Part shown: positions 16,811 to 24,372 of the stretch, piece after piece
Layout of the letters: each line of letters begins with the position of its first letter
Position numbering within the stretch: position 1 is the stretch's first letter
Assembly (NCBI GenBank): GCA_964624065.1
Contig: CAZUWF010000028.1
Span: 1 to 27,813 of the forward strand
Length of the DNA: 27,813 bases
Source of the DNA: UBA7960 sp964624065
Lineage (GTDB): Bacteria > Bacteroidota > Bacteroidia > Bacteroidales > UBA7960
Direction: 5' to 3'
Notes under the pieces: model-generated
Seen by the model: the letters and a program-made list of their open reading frames with translations, nothing else
Database searches by the model: none
What the model was told of the DNA's origin: nothing
Made by a program: the position numbers and the translations under genes

Positions 16811-18727
16811 TTATTTTTCTTCTTCAAAAAGCTTGGTAATTTCAGCTTGGTATTTATCTTCAATTATGTGGCGCTTTAGCTTGAAAAGGTTGGTAACCTC
16901 ATCTCCAACACTAAAGCTTTCGGTTAAATAACCAATGTACTTTATCTTTTCGTAGCTCCTGTAGCCATTCAGGCCATTTATTCTCCTAATGTCGTTTCGA
17001 ATAAGCTTGGTGGCAATATCGTTTTTGAGTAGCTCCTCTATTGTTCGTTCATTGAAACCAATTGTCCGAAATTCGAGTAGTGAAGGAATTACCAAAACTC
17101 CAAGGAATTTCTTATCCTGACCCAACACCACGCAAGTCTCTATGTAAGGGCTTTGTTGGAGCGCCATTTCCAATGGTTCAGGCTCAACATTTTCACCACT
17201 TTTTAAAACTATCGTGGATTTTGACCTGCCTAATATTTTAACATTATTGTTGTGGGTAATTACACCTAGGTCGCCGGTCCTTAACCAACCATCTTTTAGA
17301 ACCTTGGCGGTTAGTTCGGGCTCTTTGTAGTAACCCTTCATTACCTGGGGTCCCTTTACCCAAATTTCGCCACGCTGCATCTTACCGTTGTGAGGCAAGG
17401 CAGGGTTGGGATACAGTACCTCCAAAGTTTCTTGATTCACAATTCTCACCTCGGTTTCCTTGATGGGCGGCCCTACGGTTCCAACAATAAGATTAATGCC
17501 TTCGCGGACCGAAATTACCGGGGTAGTCTCGGTCATGCCGTATCCCTCCAACACTGGAATGCCAACATTATTGAAAAAAGTGTCAACATGAAATGGCAAC
17601 GCACCTCCTCCCGAGATTGTAATTTTCAACCCCCCTCCTGCCCCAAGCCTAATTCTTTCGAGTACGGCGGCATTAAAAAACCCGTACCAGGGCAAAACTA
17701 TTGCCCATCTAACCAAATGAAAAGGCATCAACAAGGCCCTCTTCCATAGGGGTTGGTATTTAAGCTGCAAGTTACGGTTGGAGATGAAATATTCAGATCC
17801 CTTGTATTGTTTGGCCAAGTAGTAGGCAATATGAAACAGAATCTGCCTCATCCAATGCGAAGATTTAACGTTTTTCAAAATCCTTTCGTAAAGCTTTTCC
17901 CAAAGCCTGGGAGCGGAAGCCATAAACGTGGGCTCAACATTCCGCATATCATCGCCAAGGGTACTTATGGACGAATAATAGGTACAGCCACCAAAACTTA
18001 TGGTGTACATTTCAATTACCCTCTCGAAAATATGCCAGATTGGAAGGACCGAGAGTGCCCTGTCGTTGCAACTGTGCCTTCCGGGCAGATTCCTTATCTG
18101 CGACATCATGTTGGAGTGGGTAAGCATTACACCCTTTGGAACACCAGTTGTGCCCGAGGTGTAAATTAAAGTGAAAAGATCTCCGGATTCAATAACTTTT
18201 TTCCTTTCGTCAACTCTGGTATCGCCTGCCTTGCGCAATTTCCTACCCATTTCGAGAACATCATAGATATGCTTTGCACCCTCCAAGGGGGTAACATCGG
18301 GTTTCATAACTATAATTTCTCGCAATTTTGGCAGCTCTGGCTTAAAGTTCAAAAGTTTGACCATAAGCTCTTGGGTTTCGACAAAGATAACCTCCATTCC
18401 AGAGTGATTAACTATGTAGTCGATCTCGAAGTTCGAAAGGTCGCGCCCCCTAGGCACATCGGCAGCACCACAAAACTGGATGGCATAATCTGCCAGGATC
18501 CATTCGTAGCGGTTGTCGCTGAAGATCCCCACGTGGTCTCGGTGTTTTACCCCCAGTTCAATTAGTGCGGTGGCCAAATCCATTCCCTCATCGTACAACT
18601 CGCGGTAGGTCTTTGGAGTCCAATCCAACGCCCCGTTCCTAATAGCAAAGGCAGGCAAGGCTTCAAATTCCTTGGCTGCCTTTTCGAATAGGGCGGCTAA
18701 ATTTTCTGCTTGAAGTCGGTAGTACAT
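16811..18727 (-). CDS. Long-chain fatty acid--CoA ligase (AMP-forming)
   Basis: The 638-residue enzyme activates a fatty acid to acyl-AMP and then acyl-CoA. The ANL superfamily motifs are in order: the phosphate loop YTSGTTGVPKG (189-199), the substrate/adenine motif EGYGMTET (394-401), the ribose-binding RTGDLG with D486 (483-488), and the hinge GRSKSTIVLKSGENVEP (500-516). Length and the FEALPAFAIR-type N-terminus match long-chain ligases. It can feed beta-oxidation or phospholipid synthesis; chain-length preference is not visible. The transporter gene follows 12 bases downstream. A TACCTTTG box lies about 60 bases upstream on the same strand. Confidence 0.95.
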   Translation of the reverse strand: MYYRLQAENLAALFEKAAKEFEALPAFAIRNGALDWTPKTYRELYDEGMDLATALIELGVKHRDHVGIFSDNRYEWILADYAIQFCGAADVPRGRDLSNFEIDYIVNHSGMEVIFVETQELMVKLLNFKPELPKLREIIVMKPDVTPLEGAKHIYDVLEMGRKLRKAGDTRVDERKKVIESGDLFTLIYTSGTTGVPKGVMLTHSNMMSQIRNLPGRHSCNDRALSVLPIWHIFERVIEMYTISFGGCTYYSSISTLGDDMRNVEPTFMASAPRLWEKLYERILKNVKSSHWMRQILFHIAYYLAKQYKGSEYFISNRNLQLKYQPLWKRALLMPFHLVRWAIVLPWYGFFNAAVLERIRLGAGGGLKITISGGGALPFHVDTFFNNVGIPVLEGYGMTETTPVISVREGINLIVGTVGPPIKETEVRIVNQETLEVLYPNPALPHNGKMQRGEIWVKGPQVMKGYYKEPELTAKVLKDGWLRTGDLGVITHNNNVKILGRSKSTIVLKSGENVEPEPLEMALQQSPYIETCVVLGQDKKFLGVLVIPSLLEFRTIGFNERTIEELLKNDIATKLIRNDIRRINGLNGYRSYEKIKYIGYLTESFSVGDEVTNLFKLKRHIIEDKYQAEITKLFEEEK

Positions 18728-18787
18728 TTCTTTTGTTAGTTGGTGTAGAAAAAATTAAACACTTGTTTGTTATTGTAATTTGAACGC

Positions 18788-18795
18788 CAAAGGTA
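18788..18795 (-). promoter_or_regulatory. candidate -7 element (TACCTTTG) for the acyl-CoA ligase operon
   Basis: A TAnnTTTG match on the minus strand, 60 bases before the ATG. The nearest TTTG upstream (18811-18814) is only 15 bases away, shorter than the usual 19-21, so strength is uncertain. Confidence 0.5.
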
Positions 18796-18848
18796 AACAA
18801 ACAAATTATTCAAACGTCTATTTAACAACTTTTTTTTTAAGAATGAAT

Positions 18849-18856
18849 TAAATTTG
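18849..18856 (+). promoter_or_regulatory. candidate -7 element (TAAATTTG) abutting the TatD-like gene
   Basis: TAAATTTG ends only 4 bases before the ATG at 18861. If it is used, the transcript would start at or next to the start codon. No TTTG is found at -33 spacing. Confidence 0.35.
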
Positions 18857-18860
18857 CATT

Positions 18861-19535
18861 ATGAAAATCAAAATTCCATTCATAAATATCCATAAGCACT
18901 CCGAATCTGATCAAGGAGAAATAGCTATAAAAAACGTTTTACTCGATAAGTTTATCTCGGCTGGAAACTTTATAAACCAGCACTTGTCGGTGGGGTTCCA
19001 TCCTTGGCGTGTTACGTCGCAGACACTGGTAAATGAAGTTAAGAAAGGGCTGGAAATTTCTGCATCCTCAAAATATGTCTTGACTCTTGGCGAAACAGGT
19101 CTTGATAGAACAGCCAGCAATCCTTTCGAATACCAGGTAAAATTTTTCAAGGCCCATATCGAAGTATCCGAATCTTCCTACAAGCCTCTAATAATACATT
19201 GTGTGAGGGCACACCAGGAAATACTGGCTATACGCAAGGAATTGAAAGCCAGGCAAACATGGATATTTCACGGCTTCAACGGCTCCCCCCAAATGGCAAT
19301 GCAGATTCTGTCGCAAGGTTGTATGATATCTTTTGGCAAGGCAATTTTAGGCCAAGGAAACCGGGCCACCCACAGCCTTTTTCACCTACAACCGGAGCAA
19401 TTCTTTCTAGAAACTGATGACTCTACCCACCCAATATGTACAATTTACGAGATGGCCTCAAGGATAAAACAACTAACCATGGAAGAGCTTTCAGGAAGGT
19501 TACACGGAAACTTCCTTCGCCTTTTTGGCAAATAA
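18861..19535 (+). CDS. TatD family metal-dependent hydrolase
   Basis: This 224-residue protein is a TIM-barrel hydrolase of the TatD type, a family of metal-dependent DNases. Metal-site residues are in place: H11 and H13 (INIHKH), E78 (LGETGLDR), H113 (IIHCVRAH), H137 (WIFHGFNG) and D186 (ETDDS). The motif GFHPW (45-49) is also typical. It is shorter than the usual ~255-265 residues, and the N-terminal motif lacks the common aspartate before HxH, so it is a divergent member. TcdA starts 86 bases downstream on the same strand. Substrate is not known beyond the family; cytosolic. Confidence 0.87.
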   Translation: MKIKIPFINIHKHSESDQGEIAIKNVLLDKFISAGNFINQHLSVGFHPWRVTSQTLVNEVKKGLEISASSKYVLTLGETGLDRTASNPFEYQVKFFKAHIEVSESSYKPLIIHCVRAHQEILAIRKELKARQTWIFHGFNGSPQMAMQILSQGCMISFGKAILGQGNRATHSLFHLQPEQFFLETDDSTHPICTIYEMASRIKQLTMEELSGRLHGNFLRLFGK

Positions 19536-19593
19536 AGAGCATTGGAAGGATCAATTTTTTCTTATCACCATCCAACCTTTGCCATTTGTGTTT

Positions 19594-19601
19594 TAATTTT
19601 G
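19594..19601 (+). promoter_or_regulatory. candidate -7 element (TAATTTTG) for tcdA
   Basis: TAnnTTTG match ending 20 bases before the preferred ATG of tcdA; no convincing -33. If real, it excludes the longer upstream frame of tcdA as coding. Confidence 0.35.
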
Positions 19602-19621
19602 CCACCTTCAAATCACTTTTG

Positions 19622-20383
19622 ATGGAAACTACAAACTGGCAAGAAAGAACCCAGCTTTTGCTAAAAAAGGAAAACCTGCAAAAATTGAAGGAGTCTCACG
19701 TATTCGTGGCAGGTATGGGCGGTGTTGGAGCATTTGCCGCCGAAATGCTTTGCAGGGCCGGAGTCGGGACGCTGACAATAGCCGACGGGGATAGAGTTAA
19801 CCCTTCCAACCGCAACAGGCAATTGCTTGCCATGAAATCAACAGAAAATCAACGCAAGGTTGACCTAATGGCAAAACGACTACTGGATATTAATCCGGAA
19901 TTAAACATCCACGCCATTGATGAGTTTCTGCGCGATGAAAGAACAAACCAAGTGTTGAAGGGAGGTTTTGATTACGTAATTGACGCCATTGACAGCCTTA
20001 GCCCGAAGGTATTCCTAATCAAGCAGGCCGTAAACCTTGGGCTTCCCCTGGTAAGTTCTATGGGTGCCGGTGGAAAAATTGACCCCTCCGACGTAAAGGT
20101 TGCAGAATTTAGCAACACTTACCATTGTAGTTTGGCCAAGGTTTTGCGAAAAAGGCTCCGCAAGCAGGGTATTATTGGTGGATTCAAGGCTGTGTTTTCA
20201 GCCGAGTTTGTAGATGAAGAATCGGTGATGGAGATAGAGAACGAGCCTAACAAGAAAACCACGGTGGGCACGATTTCGTACATGCCAGCAATTTTTGGGT
20301 GTTTCGCCGCATCGGTGGCCATTAGGGAAATTATTGGTATGGAGGTGGCCTTAGCTCAATCGGTTGACAAGAGGAAAGCTTAA
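19622..20383 (+). CDS. tcdA: tRNA threonylcarbamoyladenosine dehydratase TcdA
   Basis: TcdA uses ATP to cyclise the t6A37 modification of ANN-decoding tRNAs to ct6A. From the ATG at 19622 the protein has 253 residues, close to the ~268 of E. coli TcdA. The E1/ThiF-like ATP site is clear: GMGGVG (31-36), ADGDRV (54-59) and SNRNRQ (62-67). Family-specific segments are DYVIDAIDSL and SSMGAGGKIDPSDVKVAE. The frame is open for 62 further codons upstream, but that part overlaps the end of the TatD gene and has no family similarity, so the inner ATG is chosen. The neighbours, TatD and the menaquinone methyltransferase, are on the same strand. Confidence 0.94.
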   Translation: METTNWQERTQLLLKKENLQKLKESHVFVAGMGGVGAFAAEMLCRAGVGTLTIADGDRVNPSNRNRQLLAMKSTENQRKVDLMAKRLLDINPELNIHAIDEFLRDERTNQVLKGGFDYVIDAIDSLSPKVFLIKQAVNLGLPLVSSMGAGGKIDPSDVKVAEFSNTYHCSLAKVLRKRLRKQGIIGGFKAVFSAEFVDEESVMEIENEPNKKTTVGTISYMPAIFGCFAASVAIREIIGMEVALAQSVDKRKA

Positions 20384-20476
20384 GCGTGGTTTTTTTGGTT
20401 TTCTTGAGGTTTCGGAATCAATTTACCGAACAATTATTTAAGCGTGAGTGTTGTTTGCTGTGAATTTTATAAAAAT

Positions 20477-21190
20477 ATGGATCAAATTAACGGAAGGCCA
20501 TTAAGGAAAATGTTCTGGTCGGTGAGCAATCGATACGATATGCTCAATGGTTTTTTTACCTTGGGTCTTGATAGGTTATGGCGAAGGAGGGCTGTAGGAG
20601 AACTTCTTAAAGGGTCGCCCAAAAGGGTCTTGGATTTGGGAACCGGAACTGGAGACTTAGCCATAATTTTAAGTAAGAAAGCTAATTACCCATTGGAGAT
20701 AGTTGCCTTGGACTTCAGCCAGCCAATGCTTGACTTAGCCATTAAAAAGGCAACGGAAAGGAGCCTCAAAGGAATAAATTTCCTTCTGGGTGATTCGGCT
20801 CAACTGCCATTTAATCAAAACCATTTTGACAAGATCGGCATCAGTTTTGCTTTTCGGAATTTAACACACCGCAACCCCGATACAGACCTCTTTTTCAGCG
20901 AAATAACGAGGGTTTTAAAATCTGGAGGTTACTTCGTGGCGGTTGATACCGGCCAACCTAGAAATAAGTTTCTCAGGAAGCTTTTTCACATTTACATGAA
21001 TCACTACACAGCCCCTCTGGGTGGTCTACTCTCGGGGAAAAAAGAAGCCTACCGTTACCTTGCCAAGTCGGCAACCGACTTCGATGGATTTGACAAAATG
21101 CAAAGCCGCTTGAAGGGTTTTGGGTTTAAAACAGTGGAATACGAGCCATTATTGGGCGGTGTTGCCGCCATTTGGAAATGCCGTAAATGA
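20477..21190 (+). CDS. menG: Demethylmenaquinone methyltransferase (UbiE/MenG)
   Basis: The enzyme transfers a methyl group from S-adenosylmethionine to demethylmenaquinone, the last step of menaquinone synthesis. From the ATG at 20477 the protein has 237 residues. SAM-binding motif I is VLDLGTGTGDLA (51-62), and UbiE signatures are YDMLNGFFTLGLDRLWRR (20-37) and the FAFRNLTHR segment, a variant of the usual F-x-x-RN-x-x-x-R. A GTG at 20444 in the same frame would add 11 residues, but the A-rich leader just before ATG favours the shorter form. Bacteroidota rely on menaquinone, so MenG is the likely role rather than ubiquinone synthesis. It follows tcdA by 93 bases. Confidence 0.95.
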   Translation: MDQINGRPLRKMFWSVSNRYDMLNGFFTLGLDRLWRRRAVGELLKGSPKRVLDLGTGTGDLAIILSKKANYPLEIVALDFSQPMLDLAIKKATERSLKGINFLLGDSAQLPFNQNHFDKIGISFAFRNLTHRNPDTDLFFSEITRVLKSGGYFVAVDTGQPRNKFLRKLFHIYMNHYTAPLGGLLSGKKEAYRYLAKSATDFDGFDKMQSRLKGFGFKTVEYEPLLGGVAAIWKCRK

Positions 21191-21277
21191 AACCTGTCGA
21201 TTTGTCAATTGGCTGGTTAGGGTGGTAATCTGCCAAAAGAAAAAAATTAATTATTAGCTTCGTAATTAAAAACACTG

Positions 21278-21285
21278 TAAATTTG
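21278..21285 (+). promoter_or_regulatory. candidate -7 element (TAAATTTG) of the cold-shock gene
   Basis: TAnnTTTG match ending 34 bases before the ATG; the implied leader is short, unlike the long thermoregulated leader of E. coli cspA. No clear -33. Confidence 0.5.
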
Positions 21286-21319
21286 AGGGTTAATTCTTTG
21301 TATAATAATTGCTCCAGCT

Positions 21320-21511
21320 ATGAAGACGGGTACTGTTAAGTTCTTCAACCAAAGAAAGGGTTACGGCTTTATTGTTGATGATGAAAACGGCAAGGATGTT
21401 TTCGTGCACCACACTGGTCTGCTCGACCCTATTAAAAACGAAGACAAGGTTTCCTTCGAAACCGAAAAGGATCAAAAGGGTGTAAAGGCCATAAACGTGA
21501 AGAAGGGATAA
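21320..21511 (+). CDS. Cold-shock protein (CspA family)
   Basis: This 63-residue protein is a single cold-shock (OB-fold) domain that binds single-stranded RNA and DNA. RNP1 is KGYGFI (13-18) and RNP2 is VFVHH (27-31), with the typical start KTGTVKFFN. Members act as RNA chaperones during cold shock or in normal growth; which applies here cannot be seen. A TAAATTTG box lies 34 bases upstream and implies its own transcript with a leader of about 30 bases. A GC-rich stem, GGTGCC (21557-21562) with GGCACC (21575-21580), lies 45 bases after the stop codon. Confidence 0.96.
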   Translation: MKTGTVKFFNQRKGYGFIVDDENGKDVFVHHTGLLDPIKNEDKVSFETEKDQKGVKAINVKKG

Positions 21512-22030
21512 GAATTCCTCCCTTTACAGTAGTGAATGTGGCATAAGTTAACCGCTGGTGCCTCTGCCCCTTTGGGCACCTCGAAAAAAACCGAAATTCG
21601 TAAACCGCCATTTCAAGGAGCGCGAGAACGAGATTTATCTTAAATAATCAATTTGAAGATAATTTTTACATAAGGTCTTACTTTCCAAGGCCCTCTACAT
21701 TTTCGTTCGAAAAACCAAAACCTTTCCTCTTTTGCTTCCTGTTCGATCCCGAAACTCTATGGAAGTCGTGAATCTTGTATTTTGGACTGCGCAGGGCAGG
21801 AGGTTATTGATCTCCTTTGGGAATTTCGAGGGTTATATCGCAAATCCTAATTAGACCTTTTGTATTTATGGTCTCCATTTGATAGGCAAACGATATTTGC
21901 AAACTTCCTTTGATTCACTATTCACCTGCTACTCTTTGCCCTTAAATTGCCCTTACACACCTCCACTCCTTGCAAAAAGCCCCGAATTGCAAACAACCCG
22001 GGGCTTTTTCGAATCCAATTAAATTTCTAG
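21512..22030. other. 519-base intergenic stretch between convergent genes
   Basis: No coding frame or RNA family was recognised. It contains the stem GGTGCC/GGCACC (21557-21562, 21575-21580) after the cold-shock gene, without a T-run, and at its right end the strong terminator at 21974-22009. The middle part is AT-rich and featureless to my reading. Confidence 0.5.
21974..22009 (-). terminator. intrinsic terminator of the T9SS-sorted protein gene
   Basis: A perfect 11-base-pair stem, AAAAAGCCCCG (21974-21984) with CGGGGCTTTTT (21999-22009), has a 14-base loop and T-tracts on both strands. It lies 21 bases after the minus-strand stop codon and could also stop plus-strand readthrough. Confidence 0.9.
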
Positions 22031-23083
22031 TTAGCGGATGTAAATGACCCTTTCGGACTGAGCCTTGCTGCCAAATTCGAACCTTACGAAATAAATACCT
22101 GGTTTGAGGTTGTAATCACCTGGATTGAGCCTTTGAGAGTAGAATCCTTCGTTTTGATTGCTGTTATCTAATATGGAAGCGATTCTTTTGCCTTGGATGT
22201 CAAACAGCGAAATGTTTACCTTCCCTTTTTCTGTAATAGTATAATTAATTTTTAGCTCGGTTGAGAATGGGTTAGGAAAAATTGAATAGGAAAAGTTGGC
22301 TTCTTCAGCAATTTCCAATGTATTTGTAGGCTCATTTGCGGGTTCAAGGCTGAAAATCTTTGCATTCAGGTAAGTCTCCTCCTTAACCTGGTTGCAGCCG
22401 TTTGAGAAATCGTGCTGGTGCCTGATTGTAGATACAAGCGGGTAACGCTCGTTGGCGGCATACAGAAGATACCTGGTTGAAGTGTAATCAACATTTCCGC
22501 ATACGGTGGCCTGAACCGAAGTAACAACTTGCTTGACCCTGATCACGGGAACAACTTTGTGGCCCGGCAAAACAACAAAACCCTGCCCGTCTACTTCTGT
22601 GGTTGAAATCCCTTCAAAGTCGACGAAATTGCCATTGGTGTAATTCGCCCTTCCGGTGAACGGCTTGGTGTGGGTGTTGCCGTAAGCAAAAGGAAACACC
22701 AGCCTGTCGAGGGTTTGGTAATAATGCACCGAGTATAGTTCGCTGGTAAAACCGGCAATTCCATATTTGTTTTGGTTAACAACAAGGTAGTTGGTCTTGT
22801 CATTTTCAACCAGAACCATATTAGGGCCAAGAGCCATTATGCCAGGGGAGCCGCTGCGAACAATGTTGCCAAAAACACTTTGACTCAATTCTTCGGGAAG
22901 GTTGTAACCCGAAAGATCCCAAACTTGATTGGGGCCGCCTTGACCAAAAGACATAAAATCAACCTGAAAGTACCTTGGACTATCGCCGGGGATGGGGGAA
23001 TGGGTTTCGTAGGTCAATACAACCTGGCTATGCGCACAAAACGCCATAGCGAAACCCAAAAATAAAGTAGAGATTTTTTTCAT
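22031..23083 (-). CDS. Secreted protein with T9SS type A sorting domain, N-part unknown
   Basis: This 350-residue protein has a signal peptide (about 1-19, ending AHSQ) and a T9SS C-terminal sorting domain (about 268-350) with the motif SIFPNP, the GKR turn and a final strand PGIYFVRFEFG. The central ~250 residues are beta-rich, with no known motif that I recognise; two cysteines (near CGN and GCN) could form a disulfide. It should cross the outer membrane and be surface-anchored or released. It has a perfect consensus promoter on its 5' side and a strong terminator on its 3' side, so it is a single-gene transcript. Its function is unknown. Confidence 0.9.
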   Translation of the reverse strand: MKKISTLFLGFAMAFCAHSQVVLTYETHSPIPGDSPRYFQVDFMSFGQGGPNQVWDLSGYNLPEELSQSVFGNIVRSGSPGIMALGPNMVLVENDKTNYLVVNQNKYGIAGFTSELYSVHYYQTLDRLVFPFAYGNTHTKPFTGRANYTNGNFVDFEGISTTEVDGQGFVVLPGHKVVPVIRVKQVVTSVQATVCGNVDYTSTRYLLYAANERYPLVSTIRHQHDFSNGCNQVKEETYLNAKIFSLEPANEPTNTLEIAEEANFSYSIFPNPFSTELKINYTITEKGKVNISLFDIQGKRIASILDNSNQNEGFYSQRLNPGDYNLKPGIYFVRFEFGSKAQSERVIYIR

Positions 23084-23106
23084 AAAAGTGCCAATTTATA
23101 ATAGTG

Positions 23107-23137
23107 CAAATTTAAGTAAATTTTCAATAAAAACAAA
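23107..23137 (-). promoter_or_regulatory. consensus promoter of the T9SS-sorted protein gene
   Basis: On the minus strand TTTG (23134-23137), a 19-base spacer, and TAAATTTG (23107-23114), ending 23 bases before the ATG. Both elements and spacing match the Bacteroidota primary sigma promoter. Confidence 0.82.
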
Positions 23138-23144
23138 GAATTCT

Positions 23145-23152
23145 TATCTTTG
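23145..23152 (+). promoter_or_regulatory. candidate -7 element (TATCTTTG) of the S9-like peptidase gene
   Basis: TAnnTTTG match ending 41 bases before the ATG at 23194, divergent from the neighbouring promoter. The -33 region has only TTTT (23121-23124) at a 20-base spacing. Confidence 0.55.
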
Positions 23153-23193
23153 GACAAAATTTTAAACAACAAATTTGACACCAATAACCAACA

Positions 23194-24300
23194 ATGAGAA
23201 AACGAAATAACAACAATCTGAAACCCATTTTTGTTCTTGCTTTATTCTCGCTTTTTTTCTCGCCAGTTTTAAAATCCCAGTCTCCGACCGATGAGTTGAA
23301 GAAGGGGCAAGAGCAAATTTTGGAGCAGTTTGGCAACCTCCGCCATCGCCTCGACGTGCTAGAGAAGGCCATTGACGATATTACCTGGTTTCAAAGGGTT
23401 GGTGACGTGGCATATGTTGATAAGGTGTTTATGGCAGGCCCACCACCCGCCGGCACAGAAAAGGCAACCACCTTAAGCGAGACCAATCCCATAAAATTTT
23501 GGTCGTACGTTTTCATTCCCAAGGACATAGACCCTGCCAAGCAATACCCGTTGCTGGTTTTTCCCCACGGTGGGGTCCATGGCGATTTTAACACATACTA
23601 CACTCACATTATCAGGGAGTTGATGGCACAGCACTACATTGTGGTGGCACCCGAGTATCGCGGCAGCACGGGTTACGGGCGCAGACACTACGAATTGATT
23701 GATTACGGTGGTCTGGAAAACGAAGACACCGATATGAGTCGCCAATACATGATCGACAACTACTCAATCGTGGATAAAAACCGTGTAGGACTCATAGGCT
23801 GGAGTCATGGAGGAATGATTTCGCTTATGAATGCTTTTGACAGGCCAAACAATTACAAGTGCGTTTTTGCCGGCGTACCCGTTAGCGATTTGGTTGCGAG
23901 AATGGGCTACAAGGGTCCGTCTTACGAGGATTTCTTTTCGGCAAAGTACCATATCGGGCAACGGGTTGACCAAAACATTGACGAGTACCGGCGCCGCTCG
24001 CCGGTTTTCAACGCTCACAAGCTGAGGATACCACTTTTAATACACACCAATACCAACGACGAGGACGTGCACGTATTGGAGGTCGAAAACCTGATAAACG
24101 CGTTGAAGGCCCACACCAAAACATTCGAGTACGAAATATTTAAAGACATTCCGGGAGGTCACAGTTTTGATAGGATGGACCACAAACAAGGCCGGGAAAT
24201 TAGATTCAAGATCTACCGATTCCTCGAAAAGCACCTCACCCCACCACGCAAGTTCAAGAATGTGGCCGAAATGGAAAGGGCAGCCTATGGATTTAGGTAG
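23194..24300 (+). CDS. S9-like alpha/beta-hydrolase peptidase, secreted
   Basis: The 368-residue protein has an N-terminal export segment (about 10-29, ending LKSQS) and a charged, probably helical stretch (about 31-62). An alpha/beta-hydrolase domain of the prolyl oligopeptidase (S9) type then starts near residue 100. The triad is S204 (GWSHGG), D289 (NTNDEDV) and H323 (GGHSFD), and YRGSTGYG (155-162) is the S9 signature near the oxyanion region. The beta-propeller found in typical 650-700-residue S9 peptidases is missing, so it is a short form that may cleave small peptides or esters. The membrane glycosyltransferase gene starts 72 bases downstream and may share the transcript. Confidence 0.9.
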   Translation: MRKRNNNNLKPIFVLALFSLFFSPVLKSQSPTDELKKGQEQILEQFGNLRHRLDVLEKAIDDITWFQRVGDVAYVDKVFMAGPPPAGTEKATTLSETNPIKFWSYVFIPKDIDPAKQYPLLVFPHGGVHGDFNTYYTHIIRELMAQHYIVVAPEYRGSTGYGRRHYELIDYGGLENEDTDMSRQYMIDNYSIVDKNRVGLIGWSHGGMISLMNAFDRPNNYKCVFAGVPVSDLVARMGYKGPSYEDFFSAKYHIGQRVDQNIDEYRRRSPVFNAHKLRIPLLIHTNTNDEDVHVLEVENLINALKAHTKTFEYEIFKDIPGGHSFDRMDHKQGREIRFKIYRFLEKHLTPPRKFKNVAEMERAAYGFR

Positions 24301-24372
24301 GCTAAAATTTAGTTTTAAACCTTTAAAGCTTAGAAAACCAGCAAGGTTTTTTCGCACAAGCAATTTCGCCTT

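Noticed and set aside
19436..19621. N-terminal extension of TcdA (62 codons)
   Set aside because: Overlaps the end of the TatD gene, has no similarity to TcdA, and a -7-like box lies inside it.
20444..20476. GTG-started extension of the menaquinone methyltransferase
   Set aside because: Family members start close to the inner ATG, which also has an A-rich leader.
21557..21580. GGTGCC/GGCACC stem as terminator of the cold-shock gene
   Set aside because: Stem is only 6 base pairs and is followed by TCGAAAAAAA, not a T-run on the transcript.
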